Shown here: in pieces, positions 1 to 15,960 of the stretch
Numbering within the stretch: position 1 is the first letter of the stretch
How the letters are laid out: each line of letters starts with the position of its first letter
Origin: Pempheris klunzingeri
Lineage: Eukaryota > Chordata > Actinopteri > Acropomatiformes > Pempheridae
Length of the DNA: 64,000 bases
Direction of reading: 5' to 3'
Assembly: GCF_042242105.1 (NCBI RefSeq)
Contig: NC_092012.1
Location: 11,385,470-11,449,469 of the forward strand
Position numbers and translations under genes: made by a program
The notes under the pieces: generated by a model
The model's input: only the letters and a program-made list of their open reading frames with translations
Told to the model about the DNA's origin: nothing
The model's database searches: none

Positions 1-5509
<5,509 letters not shown>

Positions 5510-5510
5510 G

Positions 5511-5511
5511 C

Positions 5512-5546
<35 letters not shown>

Positions 5547-5550
5547 CACA
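5511..5550. repeat. CA microsatellite
   Basis: A run of CA dinucleotides with one AAAC interruption, starting two bases after the TPP2 stop codon. It therefore lies in the TPP2 3' UTR. Confidence 0.95.
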
Positions 5551-8500
5551 TGCATGAGCAGCATGACCATACATGGTCCATTACATGGTAACCTGGGTAT
5601 CATGTCCCTCAGGGTCACATGGTCTATGCATCTGGTTTTTCAAGTTTTAAATGTAGGTGAACACCAAAATGAAGGACAACGCTGAGTGTATAAAAAAATG
5701 TGTCCAGTGCACCAAACCATTTACAGTCATCCTGACTTTAAAATGTCTTGTTGGACACTTGCCAAGTCTTGTTGATACTGTAGATCTGTGCTTTCTCAGT
5801 TGGGTGTCTTATTTTATTTTGGTGTCATCTACACATTTTGGAGGCTTTCACACGTACCCATCCCCAGCTGTCCGAACTCCATATCATAGAAATAATCTAA
5901 ATTTCTCATGTAAATACTGTAAAACGGCCAGTGTGGACTCCTGGGATGCATCCCAAGTTTAAAAAAAAAAATCTACTCACTTTTGAAAAAATCAACAGCA
6001 GAAAAGCTCATAACTGGTTATGATACTGAGATGCTATGATACTTCAGTGGGAAGACAGGAGGACTTGCTGCTGCACGATACTCGGACACACAGTCTGCCT
6101 GATCTCCGAATTAAAAGGGAGGCTTGGACTGAAATTAATATCTTTTTTTTGTTTGTTTTTAGATTGTTCCAGCCAGGCTGGGTCGATTTAAAGTTAACAT
6201 TTAGTCTTGTCTGTCTTTTTAGGCTCAGACTCACAGTCTCAGAACACAAAACAGTGTTGAGGTGCCTTTCTACACGTACCTTACCTTTTCTGATGGGTTG
6301 AAAAACAGTGCGAGGGTTTTGACCACAGGGAGCTGCAGAATCAGTAGCGAAAGTCAACGCTCAGCCGCTTGCAGTCATTTCTCCCATCAGCCGTTCGTGT
6401 CAAACGTTGTTTTTAAAGCTCTTATCGGCAGTATGACGTGTCAGTGTTCTGTAAGCAGGCCGTCGGTGACTCGTCAGGTAATCCACAAACACTTTGTGGG
6501 CTCCTACTTACCTCAGAGGTGGTGGCGACCCACCTCATACTGCAGTTAGCTGAGCAGCACGTTTGACGACCATCCAACAGACCTCATTAATATAACAGAT
6601 GCAGTTGGCGGCAGTGCTCGGATGTTCAGATAAGTTTTCATTGTAAAATGTTCACACAGTATTGAGATGTATCTCGGCAGCATTCAAAATGTTGCATTTG
6701 TACACAGTGTCATAAAATAATGTACATACACACTTAACATAAAGAATATTAAGATGCAATAGGTATATAATACAAATGTTATACTAATTGATGTATTTTG
6801 CATATATGCATGTCTTCTAGGATGTAAGAAAAAAAAATAGTTTTACTTGGAAGCAGATTTTAGTTTGTTTCAATTTGAAAGATTTTTAATCCCAAACAAG
6901 GTTCTGACGATATTCACTGTTGTTGTTTTCATGAGTGTGTGTGTGTGTGTGTGTGTTTGTGGATGACTTTACATGTATTTGTGAGCATACTTTGTGTATA
7001 TGAACATTTTCTCCCAACAGAACTGAAATGACGGACATTTAGAGCAGGGCAAACATTTCTTTTTTTTTTTAGTTCAGATACTTTATTTATTTTAAAGGGC
7101 CATGCCAGAGGTTTTATAAGTTTTGTCTGATTTACTACAATTTACATACTTTAGCGAACCATTTTGAATCCTATGTATTTTCAGGCCAGGCAACTGTTCA
7201 TTCATTTCTTTACAAAATAATATTAGCAGACTTTTTGACATTTTCTTGAGTTGTTTAAAGCCATAGTGAACACCAAGTCTGCATTAATCCCTATAAACAG
7301 ATATTTGCATGTGAATGCAGAATCTGCTGAAAGTGTTTTTGATATCGGAACCATGCGTTTTGACGTCTGAGTCGTAATGACCAACCACGTTTGAGCAAAT
7401 GAGGCAGAAAGCATTGACCCATCGGCCATCATCTGACAACGATTTTGCCTTTTTTTTTTTTTAGATTCATCTGCATTCATAGGCAGATTTATGAAGAGAT
7501 TAACCGAAATGTTGTGGCCTTGGATATCCGTTATCGGGATATCTATGTAGCTACCAGGATTTGGCAATATTTTAATCAAAACATAATGACAGGTTTGATC
7601 GAGTCTTACTAAACTACACCCACACAGTCATGATGAAGCAAATTAGCTTTGTACATCTTTTAATAATTTTTTTTTTCCCCAAAACTTTAACTTTGACTGG
7701 TGCCTGTTTAGTCATGATTATTTAAATACTTGAGAGCTAAAACCACACGTTCAGATGATGCATATAAATAATCAAAGTTGCTGCAGTGCTTTACTCTGCA
7801 AAGAGATGCAACTTTAACAAAAAATGAATACAGACATGATGTTCACTATGATGAAATACAACATGAAAGAGCTCTGCACCAATTTAGCAGCAACATTGTC
7901 AGACTGACAATGGACAGTTTTTTTTAAGAAAAACTCAGTTCAGCTGGGTGTGTTCTGCTTGTAGTGGCTAATGTTGCGTTGAGCCTCAAGCAGAGATGGT
8001 GAGCATGTGTCTCTCTAACTCCATTCTCACAACGTTTTTTTCATTTTCACACTTGTAATCTTCAGCTTTTTCTCGTCATACAGAGATTAGTGGGAAACGA
8101 TGACTAGAAAACGAATCTGTAAACCTGAAACAGCACTGCATGCATTTGTAAATATCAAGCATGCACTGTTTTTGGCTGATGAGCTAAAATGTGTAAAAAC
8201 AGCTGGTATGGTCCTTTACCCCTCCTGAATCGGATAACAAATGAGGACACATGGTTTTCATAGTGGCAGTGCAAAAAGAGGAGCAGACACAGGTACAGAC
8301 TACATAATACGTCTTTAACATTTATATTTGAGATTCTCGACCATTACAGCTTATAGATTTAAAAAAAACAGAGTGGTTTCCTGTCACTGTCTGTAGTGTC
8401 AGTTTAACCAAAGAATGATTTTCTCGTATTAAGTTAGTTTGTCAAAGAAAGAATGCCTCTTACTCCTACTCCTAGAAGTGATTATGTTTTTAGCTGCGAC

Positions 8501-9528
8501 TTGTCTGCAGCGTCCTCAGCACAGGCCTCTCCGGGTGCGCAGGGTCTCACTGGAGTCCGTTGGGTTTGGTTTCTGACAGAGTTTGTCCTCATCATCTTCA
8601 CTTTTTACTTTCCGCTTCTTCTTTTCTTCGTCCTTTTTTTCTCCTGTCGTCTGTGTTTGGGGTTTGGTTCAGATAGATGTTTCGTTCAGGGCTCAGCTGT
8701 CTACCGTACGCGTTGCCAATGACAGTCTCTCCGAAAATGGCCTTAACTTTCACCACAGGACTGTACCGTCCATTTCTGGCACCTCTGTTGCTCTCACTCT
8801 GCCGGTGTCAGGAAACACTTCAGAAATGCTTCTTCCGGATGTTGAGTGTTTATATTTATAGTCATAAAATCTAGTAAATGCCAATATTTTACAGAATGTT
8901 ATGAGATAAGGTTGTATGCTCTTATTAGTATTATTTTATATCCATTCTTCCTCAATGACGTGAGAAAGACCCCGAGCTACTGTCACATATTTTGTGGTCA
9001 CATGGAATTAAGTCACAAACAAGGAAAACGACACTGAATAAAAACGATTTGGAAGAATTTGAAATGTGTCTTGGTCATCACTCGTACATACAGCCATGCA
9101 GAACAAATGAGTGTCAACCCATCTGGTAACGGCTTCTGTGTTTTTGTTGTTTTGTTTGAAGCTTTCGAAGCGAGCGGTTTCTTTTCGTTACCCTCTGCAT
9201 TTGAAACTTTGAAAAAGATAAAGTACAAGAAGAAGTTAAGAGACAAAGGGTTTTCTTTCAAATTATTTTTAACTGTTGAACCACAGAAATGTAAAAAAAA
9301 AAAAAAAAGATATTTCGGTTACAAAAATTAAAAGAAAAACATTAAATCTTCACATCTGAGAAGCTGGAAAAATGATAGAAAAGATGTCAATCAATCAATC
9401 CATCAACTACTTGTCTCTCTTCCATACTATGTGATAAAGTTTATAGTTCAGACAACAACTAAGCTAAAACACAGACTGTCCTGCTCTTCATAACAGTGCA
9501 AAGCATAATAAACCTTATAACCTTACAT
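5551..9528. other. TPP2 3' UTR and intergenic DNA without a supported gene
   Basis: AT-rich DNA with T and A homopolymers and a GT microsatellite at about 6935-6956. The open frames on both strands are short, lack splice-bounded conserved peptides and resemble no family that I know. Part of it is presumably a long TPP2 3' UTR. Confidence 0.6.
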
Positions 9529-9755
9529 ACAGTACCAGTCAAAAGTTTGTATACACCCTGTCATTCAATGGCTTTTCTTTTTTTTCATTATTTTCTACAT
9601 AGTTTAATACTGAAGACATTAAAATTATGAAGGAACACATATTAAATTAAGGAGTCATCAAAAAAGTGTTAAACAAACCAGAATATGTTTTACAATAATA
9701 CAAATAAAGCAACGTTACATGAGAAGGTGTGTTGATGCTTTTCACTGGTACTGTA
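9529..9755. mobile_element. Short Tc1/mariner-derived MITE
   Basis: The left end reads cagtaccagtcaaaagtttg and the right end, reverse-complemented, reads cagtaccagtgaaaagcatc. These are imperfect terminal inverted repeats flanked by TA-containing sequence. The 227-bp element has no coding capacity. The cagtaccagtcaaaagtttg end is a familiar fish Tc1-type terminus. Confidence 0.75.
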
Positions 9756-10244
9756 TATCAGCACTGTATATTTGAATATTTATCCACACCCTGTTCTCTC
9801 ACTCCCAAGGTGCACACATGTTAAGGGTAGCAGCATCTGACCCCCCCCAGACCCCTCCTAGAGGGAGAAAAGTGGCTGTTTGGCATCTTTAAAAGTGATA
9901 TTTCCCAGGTTAATCACACAGTTGTGATGATGGTTGAAAATTTTACTGCTGAAATATAGTATTTTGTTCATGCTGGAGATGACAGGCTGTGCAGACTCTG
10001 TATAAACCACACCTTCCTTTCACTACAAATCCAAACTGACACTCTTCTCCACTTTTTTCTGTACTTTTTTCAGATTTATATACAAAATATTACAGGAAAT
10101 CATCAAAGGAAACCTGTTAGCTGTTCTACTGTCAAATTTAAATTGCTTTACTGCTTTTAATGTAGCCTTACTGTAAACTTGAATATACACTCTGTTGCTG
10201 TGGGGCCATTGAGCGATCCATCTATCCATTACCGCGTCTGTCCG

Positions 10245-13219
10245 TCACTCTCTACACGTTGCCATGAAGATCTTCATCTCTCCGTCTTCAGCCAGCAGGC
10301 TTGTGTGAAAACTCTTTTTAAAGTTCTCCGTGAAAGTCAGATCCGTCTCAAACCTGACCTTGTTGGCCCAGATCAAAGTCGTTCCTGGTTTGCAGAAATG
10401 CTTCATGGTGACCAGGAGCTCGTCCAGGAAGTCGTGATGGTAGACCACGTCAGCTGCCAGCACGTAGTCGTAGTGATACACGGATGTAGGGAAGGTGCGC
10501 TCTAGGTCGTGACCCCAGGACAGAGTTTCCACCTGGGGCAGGTGCCTGCAACGTCCCCTGGTGTTCCTCATCACGTTGGCTTGGAGGTTACTCAACACCT
10601 CAGGTAAGTCTGTGGCTGTGACTGAAGCTCCTGAGGACGCAGAGACACGAAGCATGCCATCACCATAGCAACAGTAACAGAAAAAGGCCCGTATTGGTGA
10701 CCCTTGTTGAGGTTTAAACTTAGACCGTTCTTGTTTTGTTTAGTCTGTTGATAAAATCATCAAATTTATGATTTCATCAATTGTGATCTTTGTGGGCTTA
10801 TATTAAATATATATATTTTTTTATTATTATATTATATATATATATATATATACACTACCGTTCAAAAGTTTGGGGTCACTTAGAAATTTCCTTATTTTTG
10901 AAAGAAAAGCACTGTTTTTTCAATGAAGATAACATTAAACTAATCAGAAATACACTCTATACATTGTTAATGTGGTAAATGACTATTCTAGCTGCAAATG
11001 TCTGGTTTTTAATGCAATATCTACATAGGTGTATAGAGGCCCATTTCCAGCAACCATCACTCCAGTGTTCTAATGGTACATTGTGTTTGCTGATTGCCTT
11101 AGAAGGCTAATGGATGATTAGAAAACCCTTGTGCAATTATGTTAGCACAGCTGAAAACAGTTTAGCTGGTTAGAGAAGGTATAAAACTGACCTTCCTTTG
11201 AGCTAGTTGAGTATCTGGAGCATCACATTTGTGGGTTCGATTAAACTCTCAAAATGGCCAGAAAAAGAGAACTTTCATGTGAACTTGACAGTCTATTCTT
11301 GTTCTTAGAAATGAAGGCTATTCCATGCGAGAAATTGCCAAGAAACTGAAGATTTCCTATAACGGTGTGTACTACTCCCTTCAGAGAACAGCACAAACAG
11401 GCTCTAACCAGAGTAGAAAGAGAAGTGGGAGGCCCCGCTGCACAACTGAGCAAGAAGACAAGTGCATTAGAGTCTCTAGTTTGAGAAATAGATGCCTCAC
11501 AGGTCCTCAACTGGCAGCTTCATTAAATAGTACCCGCAAAACGCCAGTGTCAACGTCTACAGTGAAGAGGCGACTCCGGGATGCTGGCCTTCAGGGCAGA
11601 GTGGCAAAGAAAAAGCCATATCTGAGACTGGCCAATAAAAGGAAAAGATTAATATGGGCAAAAGAACACAGACATTGGACAGAGGAAGATTGGAAAAAAG
11701 TGTTATGGACAGACGAATCGAAGTTTGAGGTGTTTGGATCACACAGAAGAACATTTGTGAGACGCAGAACAACTGAAAAGATGCTGGAAGAGTGCCTGAC
11801 GCCATCTGTCAAGCATGGTGGAGGTAATGTGATGGTCTGGGGTTGCTTTGGTGCTGGTAAAGTGGGAGATTTGTACAAGGTAAAAGGGATTTTGAATAAG
11901 GAAGGCTATCACTCCATTTTGCAACGCCATGCCATACCCTGTGGACAGCGCTTGATTGGAGCCAATTTCATCCTACAACAGGACAATGACCCAAAGCACA
12001 CCTCCAAATTATGCAAGAACTATTTAGGGAAGAAGCAGGCAGCTGGTATTCTATCTGTAATGGAGTGGCCAGCGCAGTCACCAGATCTCAACCCCATTGA
12101 GCTGTTGTGGGAGCAGCTTGACCGTATGGTACGCAAGAAGTGCCCATCAAGCCAATCCAACTTGTGGGAGGGGCTTTTGGAAGCGTGGGGTGAAATTTCT
12201 CCAGATTACCTCAACAAATTAACAGCTAGAATGCCAAAGGTCTGCAATGCTGTAATTGCTGCAAATGGAGCATTCTTTGACGAAAGCAAAGTTTGAAGGA
12301 AAAAAATTATTATTTCAAATAATAATCATTATTTCTAACCTTGACTATATTTTCTATTCATTTTGCAACTCATTTGATAAATAAAAGTGTGACTTTTCAT
12401 GGAAAACATAAAATTGTCTGGGTGACCCCAAACTTTTGAACGGTAGTGTATATATATATATATATGTTGTCTGAATGGAACTGGAGAGTCCTCACCCAGC
12501 AGACTGGCCACAATGGTTACCAGTCCTGTTCCTGCTCCCAGCTCCAGCACCTCCTTTCCCTGCAGCTTCACCCTCTGTCTGTTGTTGTCCAGGAAGGAGC
12601 ACAGGGCCAATGCCTGCAGGACAAACCGATACAGACCCCTTCCTGTGATTTGTTTTCTACATATGTATCCAACTATTTGTATAAATGGTGTATTTGTTCA
12701 ATGCTTTCTGATGCGCTCACCGCTGGCCACATTACCGCTCCAAAGGAGTCTATGGACTCATAAATGACGATGTCTTGCCCAGCGTAGTGGTAGATATCTT
12801 TATCAAGGCTGCGGTGGATGTTGGGAACCCAGCCTGGTGGCCTGTACGGCTGCTCAGCTGTTTGTTTGATGTGCGTCTGTCCTGTGAAGAGAGGATGGAT
12901 CAAAATTGTAACGGAGGTGAAACAATAAAGGCAAAAATAAAGTTTAAATACAATGTAAACACACAATGCAACAATATTAACGTGAAACACAAGTTAAAAA
13001 GAAAATCGAATGTCTCAGTACGTTGATGTGATGCAATAAAAAGGCATCAGTGCTCTGACAGGCACAAGAAGAGACAAAACATTTTAAGATGTGAACCAAA
13101 CAACCTCGCTGGAATGAAAAAACGAGTCCCTGCTTCTCTTCCTTATAAGTTCAGACACTCTTCACAATTGGACAGTTCATAATAGTTTTGGCCTCACCAC
13201 ATTTTGGCTCCACGTCCAT
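10245..13219 (-). CDS. mettl21c (copy A): METTL21C-like protein-lysine methyltransferase, copy A
   Basis: A class I, SAM-dependent methyltransferase of the METTL21 family, whose members methylate lysines on chaperones and similar proteins; METTL21C is muscle-linked in mammals. Exons on the minus strand: 13198-13219, 12721-12881, 12496-12613 and 10245-10630. They sum to 687 nt (228 aa), near the 264 aa that I recall for human METTL21C. Visible motifs are the conserved N-terminal strand YAGQDIVIYESIDSFGAVMW, SAM motif I ELGAGTGL, the acidic loop TATDLP, and DYVLAADVVYHH. The LLAEDGEMKIF end resembles METTL21C. The 22-nt first exon (MDVEPKC plus one base) was chosen because it ends in a GT donor at the required phase; it is the least certain part. 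A Tc1 transposon occupies the last intron. The 3' end of the last exon is almost identical to copy B. Confidence 0.8.
10853..12448 (+). mobile_element. Near-complete fish Tc1-like DNA transposon
   Basis: The 1596-bp element is bounded by matching terminal inverted repeats, cactaccgttcaaaagtttg at the left and its reverse complement at the right. TA duplications (10851-10852 and 12449-12450) flank it, and it sits inside a TA microsatellite that continues on both sides. It lies in the last intron of METTL21C copy A, in the opposite orientation to that gene. It carries one transposase gene with a single frame break (see next entry). The ends and coding sequence show little decay, so the insertion looks fairly recent. 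Confidence 0.93.
11254..12296 (+). pseudogene. Tc1-like transposase with an N-terminal frameshift
   Basis: A cut-and-paste DDE transposase. The long open part (11325-12296) starts in the first helix-turn-helix domain (MREIAKKLKISYNGVYYSL). It continues with an RSGRPR AT-hook-like linker, the second HTH (TVKRRLRDAG) and the catalytic domain. All three catalytic acidic positions are visible: D in LWTDESKFEVFG, D in QQDNDPKHTS and E in DLNPIELLWEQLD. The natural start appears to be the ATG at 11254 (MARKRELSCEL), but that frame does not join the rest. An apparent one-base deletion near 11285 separates them. No other stop or frame break was seen. The copy is probably not active as it stands, but is otherwise near intact. 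Confidence 0.88.
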
Positions 13220-13716
13220 CTGGTTTCACCTCGTGTCTCGCATCTCGCATCTCAAATTTAACTAACTGCCACTAATCCTGCCAGATACATTAATGTCCCA
13301 ACCCTCTTTTTTTTATCCAAGAGTAAGTTGCCAAAGCACAAGACGGCAGCAGTAATTGAGCCAGATAGAAGTAAAGGCCAAGGAAAAATAAATGCTGTCG
13401 TAGCTTCTGATCATGTGTAACCTTGTTTGTGGCGATGGAAAATACTGCATGTTAAAAGGATGGCTCACCTCAACATATTTTCTCACTTTCTGTGGTTTCT
13501 CTGTATTGGAATATTTCTTTCCTGGATGAGTTTCTCTGTTGCTCAAGACATCTACAGGCTGCAAACACTTTTCCTTAGACCTACTTCCCACTGAAGACGT
13601 AATCCCTATGATATAGAGGTGGTGGTGGACATTTCAAAACTTAAGCAGATGATAGAAAAAGTTTCTTCATGTCCTCATAGCTGGAAAGACGAATGCAATT
13701 TGGGCGAACTGACCCT

Positions 13717-15960
13717 TTAAACAGGAGGAAGTGGGACTTGTGTTGATACAGAAAGAGACAACTCACCTTTAACGTGTCCATTGCCGGCTGTGGTGCAACT
13801 ACTCGAATCACTGTTTCCTGGTTTGTCCTCCTCGTCCTCTCTATGGTCGGCATCTTTGAAGGCCGTTACCTCCTCCTCCTCCTCCTCCTCCTCATCAGAC
13901 TCATGCATTTCTTCCTCACCATCTCCTCTTTCAGGCTCTGACATAAGAGGCTCCTCTGCTACATCATCTTCTTTTCCTTTATTTTTCTCTATGTTGACGT
14001 AGTGCAGCTCAATGTCATTGCGTTTTTCCTGCACAGCCTTTTCTTCGCTCTCCTCATCCTCATCCTCAACCTCCACCCTCTTTTCTTCCTCAGCTTCCAT
14101 CCCTGCATCATCTCCTTCCTCTTCCTCTCTACACGTTGCCATGAAGATCTTCATCTCTCCGTCTTCAGCCAGCAGGCTTGTGTGAAAACTCTTTTTAAAA
14201 TTCTCCATGAAAGTCAGATCCGTCTCAAACCTGACCTTGTTGGCCCAGATCAAAGTCGTTCCTGGTTTGCAGAAATGCTTCATGGTGACCAGGAGCTCGT
14301 CCAGGAAGTCGTGATGGTAGACCACGTCAGCTGCCAGCACGTAATCGTAGTGATACACGGATGTAGGGTATGTGCTCTCCAGGTCGTAGCCCCAGGACAG
14401 AGCTGCCAACTGGGGCGTGTGCCTGCAGCGTCCCCGGGTGTTCCTGCTCAAGTTGACTCTGAGGTTGTTCAGGACCACTGGAAGGTCTGTGGCCGTCACC
14501 CAAGCACCTGAGGATCAAATCTTTCAAATCTTTTTCAGAAATAATAGATAACCTCTCAGGCTCATCATTTCTCCTCTTTCAGGCCTGTCAGAGACACTCC
14601 AAGAGGGCCCATGAACTCAAACACACTACACACTGGAAAGAACTACCTGTTAATTACCGAAAGCATCTCTTTACGTACTGATTGACACTCTCACACTAGC
14701 ACAACCATTATGGCCCATGTGCATCAACTCTATTTTTACTTAATGTGTTTCGTTTTCGTCTCTTGTTTTTTGACTGACTTGTACTCTGTACCTGCCCCAA
14801 TGGCAAAGTGAACTTCTTACCGAGGAGCGTTGCTACAACAGACACCAAGCCGGTTCCTGCCCCGATCTCCAGGACGGCCTTGTCCACAAGACTCAACTGC
14901 TCCCGATGTGTGTCCAGGTAGTGACAGAGGGCCAGAGCCTGAGGGAAGGTCAAGATGAGTTACAGAGAGGTGTTTCACGGTTCAGATCTCCTGGAGCAGG
15001 TTAAATATAGGCCACAGAAGGCCACAGAGGCAAAGATGAGATAATTTACCAGCAAAGCCTTTGTAGATTAATGTGTTTAAGGGTGTCTTAGGCAGGCTGA
15101 GGATAGAGTCTAGAGGATAGAGGGGCCATCAGAGCGGAGGCAGCAGCATGTTGATGTATGACATCCCAATAATCCAGAACTGACGCTAACACTCTGACTA
15201 GTGACTGAATCAGGTAAACAGAGCCATACAGGTTGGTACTATACATGGAAGGATTACCGAGCGGGCCTGAAGGAGTAGCCAAAACATTCACTTATAAGAT
15301 CTCACATGGGAGAAACCAGCATGACACATTTAAAGTGATCTTATCTGTAGGACTTTAGAGCGGCAGAGTTCTGCATGCATGCAATATGGGCCCTTCAACT
15401 CTATGGGCAGAGATCCAAAAACCAAAACCAAAGCGACAGCATTAGAAGCTCTGCCTAAGGCGCCTTGAGGTGCATGCGAATGTAATTATTGTGCTGGCTG
15501 CTAGTCAGTGTACCTGTCTTGCTTGGGTGCAGGGGTCTATTGTGTCATAATCCGCACAGTATGTATGTCATATTGTGGCAAATGAGGTTGCAAATCTGAA
15601 TAAAGGTGCTACTCACTGCCGGCCATATCATGCCTGCATAGGAGTCAAGGCCCTCTTCGATGAGGATCTCCTGCCCCACATAATAGTACACCTCTCTGTC
15701 TGTCCTGTAGAAGAAACACGGAGCCCAGGCTGGTCTTTGTTGCTTCTGCGCGGCTGATTCATCTGAGCGATACAAAAGTCAGACGCTGAGATCTCTGTTG
15801 TCTGAATTTTGGATTTGGATTGAATTGTTATATTCATGTTACCTTTTTCTTCCTTTTTATCTTCCTCATCATTGTCATCATCGTCTTCCTCTTCCTCTTC
15901 CTCCTCCTCCTCCTCCTCCTCCTGCTCGCTTCTCATATAATCCACAAATAAAGTATCCAT
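13717..15960 (-). CDS. mettl21c (copy B): METTL21C-like protein-lysine methyltransferase, copy B, with acidic extensions
   Basis: Exons on the minus strand: 15843-15960, 15617-15762, 14821-14938 and 13717-14507, totalling 1173 nt (390 aa); all phases agree. The methyltransferase core has YYYVGQEILIEEGLDSY, EIGAGTGLVSVVATLLG (SAM motif I), VTATDLP and DYVLAADVVYHHDFL. Unlike copy A and mammalian METTL21C, the protein has a Glu/Asp-rich N-terminus (after MDTLFVDYMRSEQ) encoded by a GAG repeat, and a C-terminal extension of about 130 residues beyond MATCRE that is mostly Glu/Asp with a poly-Glu run near 13870-13893. Where copy A has TGA after MATCRE, copy B has a Glu codon and stays open. The extensions look disordered and low-complexity; no known domain is seen in them. 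Start chosen as the first ATG of the open frame that feeds the exon 1 donor. Confidence 0.85.

Noticed and set aside
6034-6549. Overlapping open frames of about 100 codons on both strands
   Set aside because: Low conservation signal, no domain and no start context. They are typical chance frames in the TPP2 3' flank.
8453-9331. Cluster of 60-90 codon frames downstream of TPP2
   Set aside because: Composition is biased by T-rich DNA (Phe/Ser/Leu runs). There is no family match and no exon structure.
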